A DNA stretch of 9,889 nucleotides from Alistipes sp. CAG:831 (GTDB lineage Bacteria > Bacteroidota > Bacteroidia > Bacteroidales > UBA932). The notes under the pieces were generated by a model. The model saw only the letters and a program-made list of their open reading frames with translations, had not been told where the DNA came from and searched no databases. How positions within the stretch are numbered: the stretch's first letter is position 1; each line of letters starts with the position of its first letter. The DNA is taken from assembly GCA_000432775.1 (NCBI GenBank), contig HF990358.1:1-9889 (forward strand). Direction: 5' to 3'. The position numbers and the translations under genes are program-made. Positions 7,447-9,889 of this stretch are shown here, piece after piece.

Positions 7447-8667
7447 ATGAGACCACGCATCAGGCGGTCGCAGACCCGGGAGGGACAGGACCGCGCAGAG
7501 TACAGGACAACAGAACACAGAGACTACAGGGCTTCCGGAGAGAAACCATCTTACAGACCCCGCAGGACCTTCGACCGCAACGGTGAGGGACGCCCCGAAG
7601 GCAGATTCTCTGACAGACAGGATTTCCGCGGCGGCAGGCCCGGATACGGCGGACGACGTCAGGACAATGGCGGAAGGTCCGAAAACGCAGGAACCCGTCC
7701 GGGATTCCGCGGAGGTGACAGACCGGGATTCCGGGGAGACAAGCCCGGATTCCGCGGAGGGAAACCCGGATTCGGCGGCAGCAGGCCCGGATTCCGCGAC
7801 AAGGGCGGCAGGTCCTTCGCGGCAGGAGAGCGTACGGACCGTCAGCCAAGGGAGCGCCGAGGCTTCGAGCACCGTCTCCGCTCCGAGCACCCCGGCATGG
7901 AGAAGCCCCGTGTGCCCCAGACACCCGCAGTGGTGAAGGAGGACGACGGCATGGTGCGTCTCAACAAGTTTATCGCCAACTCCGGCATCTGCTCCCGCCG
8001 CGAGGCTGACGAGTACATTTCCGCCGGTCTGGTGACAATCAACGGTGAGGTCGTCACCGGGATGGGAGTCAAGGTCAATCCTGACCAGGACGATGTCCGC
8101 TTCAACGGAGAGCGTCTGCGCGGTGAGAAAAAGGTCTACGTCCTGCTCAACAAGCCAAAGGACTTCGTGACCACTACCAGCGATCCCCATGCGGAGAAGA
8201 ACGTGATGCAGCTCATCAGCAGGGAATTGTGCCCTGAGCGCATTTTCCCCGTAGGTCGTCTGGATAAATCCACGACCGGAGTACTGCTGCTGACCAACGA
8301 CGGGGAACTGGCCGAGAAACTCACCCACCCCTCGTATCAGAAAAAGAAAATATATCAGGTGACCCTGGACAAGAACGTGAAGCCTGAGGACATGGACAAG
8401 CTTGTAAGTGGCGTGGACCTGGAGGACGGCCCGGCATACGCCGATGAAGTGGCCTACAACGGGGATGACCGCAGCATCGTGGGCATCGAGATCCACTCGG
8501 GCCGCAACCGTATTGTCCGCCGCATGTTCGAGGCCCTCGGCTACCGGGTAAGAAAGCTTGACAGAGTGTATTTCGCCGGACTTACCAAGAAAAACCTGCG
8601 CCGCGGCCAGTGGAGATTCCTCAGCGAAGAGGAGGTGACCATGCTCAAGCTCAATTTCTATGAGTAA
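7447..8667 (+). CDS. RluB/RsuA-family rRNA pseudouridine synthase with RGG-rich tail
   Basis: Predicted 16S/23S rRNA pseudouridine synthase, isomerising uridine in ribosome assembly. The 406 residues fall into three parts. Residues 1-168 are a basic, Gly/Arg-rich, probably disordered extension with RGG/FRGG units and a seven-residue tandem repeat (84-119). An S4 RNA-binding domain follows at about 169-225 (RLNKFIANSGICSRREADEY, then GLVTINGEVV). The RsuA/RluB catalytic domain spans about 229-400, with GRLDKSTTGVLLLTNDG (270-286; Asp273 is the expected catalytic aspartate) and IHSGRNRIVRRMFEALGYRV. RluB/E/F and RsuA share this layout, so the exact target is undecided. The start is supported by a promoter box 37 bases upstream and one continuous frame; core-only homologues would begin near residue 169. 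The 3' end overlaps era by 8 bases (ATGAGTAA). Confidence 0.92.
   Translation: MRPRIRRSQTREGQDRAEYRTTEHRDYRASGEKPSYRPRRTFDRNGEGRPEGRFSDRQDFRGGRPGYGGRRQDNGGRSENAGTRPGFRGGDRPGFRGDKPGFRGGKPGFGGSRPGFRDKGGRSFAAGERTDRQPRERRGFEHRLRSEHPGMEKPRVPQTPAVVKEDDGMVRLNKFIANSGICSRREADEYISAGLVTINGEVVTGMGVKVNPDQDDVRFNGERLRGEKKVYVLLNKPKDFVTTTSDPHAEKNVMQLISRELCPERIFPVGRLDKSTTGVLLLTNDGELAEKLTHPSYQKKKIYQVTLDKNVKPEDMDKLVSGVDLEDGPAYADEVAYNGDDRSIVGIEIHSGRNRIVRRMFEALGYRVRKLDRVYFAGLTKKNLRRGQWRFLSEEEVTMLKLNFYE
7696..7803 (+). repeat. 21-bp tandem repeat encoding (R/K)PGF(R/G)xx
   Basis: Five in-frame units in the pseudouridine synthase tail encode RPGFRGG, RPGFRGD, KPGFRGG, KPGFGGS and RPGFRDK; one extra Asp codon separates the first two. 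The core base pattern (C/A)CCGGATTCCG(C/G)GG is well kept between units, suggesting recent slippage or duplication. A looser GRPGY unit lies upstream (residues 63-67). Confidence 0.85.
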
Positions 8668-9547
8668 TCCAGTTCCTCACCGCGCCGGTTTCGTCAACAT
8701 CATAGGCAACCCCAACGTGGGCAAGTCCACGCTGATGAACGCCCTCGTCGGGGAGCGCCTTTCGATCATCACATCCAAGGCCCAGACCACCCGCCACCGG
8801 ATAATGGGCATAGTCAACGGGGAGGACTACCAGATAGTCTACTCCGACACTCCGGGGATCCTCAAGCCGGCCTACAACCTGCAGCGCTCCATGATGGAGT
8901 ACGTGGATACCGCCATTGGAGATGCCGACATCATCCTGTACGTCACCGATGTGGTCGAGAAGGGAGACAAGAACCGGGAGTACGTCGACCGGCTGTGCAG
9001 TGTGGACTGCCCGGTGCTCATCGTTATCAACAAGATAGACCTGAGTGACCAGCAGGCAGTGGCCGCTCTGGCCGCACAGTGGTCCGCCGCAGTTCCCCGC
9101 GCCCAGGTATTCGCCGCCTCGGCCCAGGAGCGTTTCGGCCTCGAGCCCATATTCAACAGCATCATCGGCCTGCTGCCGGAGAGCGAGCCCTGGTACGACA
9201 AGGATTTCTTCACAGACCGCAACCTCCGTTTCTTCGCCTCCGAGATTATCCGCGAGAAGATCCTGACCAACTACGACAAGGAGATACCGTATTGTACTGA
9301 GGTAGTGATAGAGGAGTTCAAGGAAAATGCGGACCGCTACGACATCCGCGCCGTCATCAACGTCATGCGCGAATCCCAGAAGGGCATCATCATCGGCGCC
9401 CGGGGAGCATCGTTGAAGCGCGTCGGCACCCAGGCCCGCATCGACATGGAGGACTTCTTCCAAAAGAAAGTCTTCCTGCAGCTCTATGTCAAGGTCAACC
9501 CCCACTGGCGGGACGACAAGCGGAAGCTCGCCGCTTTCGGGTATTGA
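8660..9547 (+). CDS. era: GTPase Era, ribosome assembly
   Basis: Essential-type GTPase that binds the 3' end of 16S rRNA and assists 30S maturation, linked to cell-cycle progress. It has 295 residues, the normal length. G-motifs: G1 GNPNVGKS (16-23), G2 region TTRHRIMGI (43-51), G3 DTPG (63-66), G4 NKID (124-127), G5 SAQ (154-156). The C-terminal KH domain shows ESQKGIIIGARGASLKRVG (238-256) with the GxxG loop at 246-249, then DMEDFFQKKVFLQLYVKV and a final WRDDKRKLAAFGY. The ATG at 8660 sits in the last codons of the pseudouridine synthase gene (ATGAGTAA), giving translational coupling. Pairing an rRNA pseudouridine synthase with Era puts two ribosome-maturation factors in one transcript. 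No convincing intrinsic terminator follows; only a T7 run at 9557-9563. Confidence 0.97.
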   Translation: MSNPVPHRAGFVNIIGNPNVGKSTLMNALVGERLSIITSKAQTTRHRIMGIVNGEDYQIVYSDTPGILKPAYNLQRSMMEYVDTAIGDADIILYVTDVVEKGDKNREYVDRLCSVDCPVLIVINKIDLSDQQAVAALAAQWSAAVPRAQVFAASAQERFGLEPIFNSIIGLLPESEPWYDKDFFTDRNLRFFASEIIREKILTNYDKEIPYCTEVVIEEFKENADRYDIRAVINVMRESQKGIIIGARGASLKRVGTQARIDMEDFFQKKVFLQLYVKVNPHWRDDKRKLAAFGY

Positions 9548-9725
9548 TTCTGCAGTTTTTTTGCCTTTTGCGCGTAGCCTTTCCGTGGAGAGGGGTGTTC
9601 TGCGTTTGCCTTCCGCATTGACTCCTTCGAAAGGTGTCGGATTTTCGCGCATTTTCCTCACTCCTTTGGAAGGGGTGGAATAGCCGCGGTGCCTCCATAG
9701 GTGCTGTGGAACCGTTTTCCGTTTG
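9548..9725. other. Non-coding stretch after era
   Basis: No convincing gene is seen in either strand. The frames that stay open here are low-complexity or antisense continuations. Contents: a T7 run (9557-9563), an imperfect GGAGAGGGGTG segment (9588-9598) that may be a degenerate palindrome copy, and paired element B. Confidence 0.5.
9620..9678 (+). repeat. Paired palindromic element B, downstream of era
   Basis: It has the same architecture as element A but on the opposite strand: ACTCCTTCGAAAGGTGT, then ATTTTC, then ACTCCTTTGGAAGGGGT. The first 14 bases (GACTCCTTCGAAAG) are identical to A. The palindrome starts are 39 rather than 29 bases apart. The 10 extra bases match a direct duplication, since ATTTTCGCGC is followed by a second ATTTTC (9641-9656). 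Confidence 0.65.
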
Positions 9726-9889
9726 TCATCCCCTTTCACTTCTTCCAGAAGGTGCCGACAAAAGTGGCGTTTCATCGGCACCTTCCGACATTCGCAGCTG
9801 TGCGTCCCCGTCCACAGGTATTTCTGCCGGCCATACCTTCATGTCTCCTTGCATAAGGTCTGCAAAAGAGTTATCATCAGGCATAAAAA
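9726..9889 (-). CDS. Possible 3' end of a leftward gene, unrecognised
   Basis: A minus-strand frame enters from the right edge and stops at TGA (9728-9726). From its first Met (9884) it reads 52 residues: MPDDNSFADLMQGDMKVWPA and so on, ending SAPSGRSERG. The composition (acidic, mixed hydrophobic) looks more protein-like than the shadow frames, but no family is recognised. The preceding in-frame codon is open, so it could be a C-terminus, a short gene or a decayed start. Its last 20 or so codons are encoded by the stem-loop and palindrome copy 6, which may have supplied the stop. A gene here could equally be a chance open frame. Confidence 0.3.
   Translation of the reverse strand, partial: FMPDDNSFADLMQGDMKVWPAEIPVDGDAQLRMSEGADETPLLSAPSGRSERG
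9738..9785 (+). repeat. Palindromic repeat copy 6 merging into an 11-bp stem-loop
   Basis: ACTTCTTCCAGAAGGTGCCG (9738-9757) resembles the other palindrome copies. Its right half also forms a perfect 11-bp inverted repeat, GAAGGTGCCGA (9748-9758) against TCGGCACCTTC (9775-9785), with a 16-base loop. No T-run follows on the plus strand, so it does not look like a standard intrinsic terminator for era. Confidence 0.6.

Noticed and set aside
7357..8496. Minus-strand frame of 379 codons opposite the pseudouridine synthase gene
   Set aside because: Its Ser/Ala/Glu repeats are the reverse reading of the RGG repeats, and the plus strand encodes clear S4 and catalytic domains.
9528..9563. Possible intrinsic terminator for era (CGGAAGC/GCTTTCG pairing near 9520-9540 plus a T7 run at 9557-9563)
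   Set aside because: The imperfect stem lies inside coding sequence and about 17 bases away from the T-run, so it is not a normal terminator layout.
8651..9781. Long minus-strand frame (376 codons) opposite era
   Set aside because: It runs antisense through all of era with low-complexity Asp/Val/Gly-rich translation, so it is a shadow. Only the repeats in its first part are of interest.

Overview
The window looks like a stretch of chromosomal core genome from a member of the Bacteroidota, most likely a GC-rich member of the Bacteroidales. The evidence is threefold: Bacteroidota-type promoter -7 boxes (TAnnTTTG) sit in front of lysS, recJ and the pseudouridine synthase; most starts lack a Shine-Dalgarno sequence; and the protein families fit this phylum. 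There are no rRNA, tRNA, CRISPR, phage or transposase features.

Layout. Positions 1-3169 hold a leftward, translationally overlapping cluster: lysS (lysyl-tRNA synthetase), then a SpoU/TrmH-family RNA methyltransferase, then aroE (shikimate dehydrogenase, cut by the left edge). A short divergent promoter region (3170-3256) separates this cluster from a rightward pair: recJ (5'-3' single-strand DNA exonuclease) and a low-specificity L-threonine aldolase. Converging on the aldolase gene is a leftward gene for a MacB/FtsX-type ABC transporter permease (6071-7342) with no ATPase partner in view. A second divergent intergenic region (7343-7446) leads rightward into an RluB/RsuA-like rRNA pseudouridine synthase with a long RGG-rich N-terminal tail, which overlaps era, the ribosome-assembly GTPase. 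The last 342 bases hold no recognisable gene. They carry short palindromic repeats and perhaps the 3' end of a leftward reading frame.

Functionally, most genes serve translation and ribosome maturation (LysS, the RNA methyltransferase, the pseudouridine synthase, Era), with DNA repair (RecJ) and amino-acid metabolism (AroE, threonine aldolase) alongside.

I found no new multi-gene system. The least explained signal is a family of short imperfect palindromes, roughly ACTYCTTYSGAAGGRGT. There are six copies: one inside aroE, two in the RNA methyltransferase gene and three downstream of era. Two of the sites are paired, composite and alike in architecture. Copies inside genes keep the frame open, which suggests a small dispersed palindromic element tolerated inside coding sequence.
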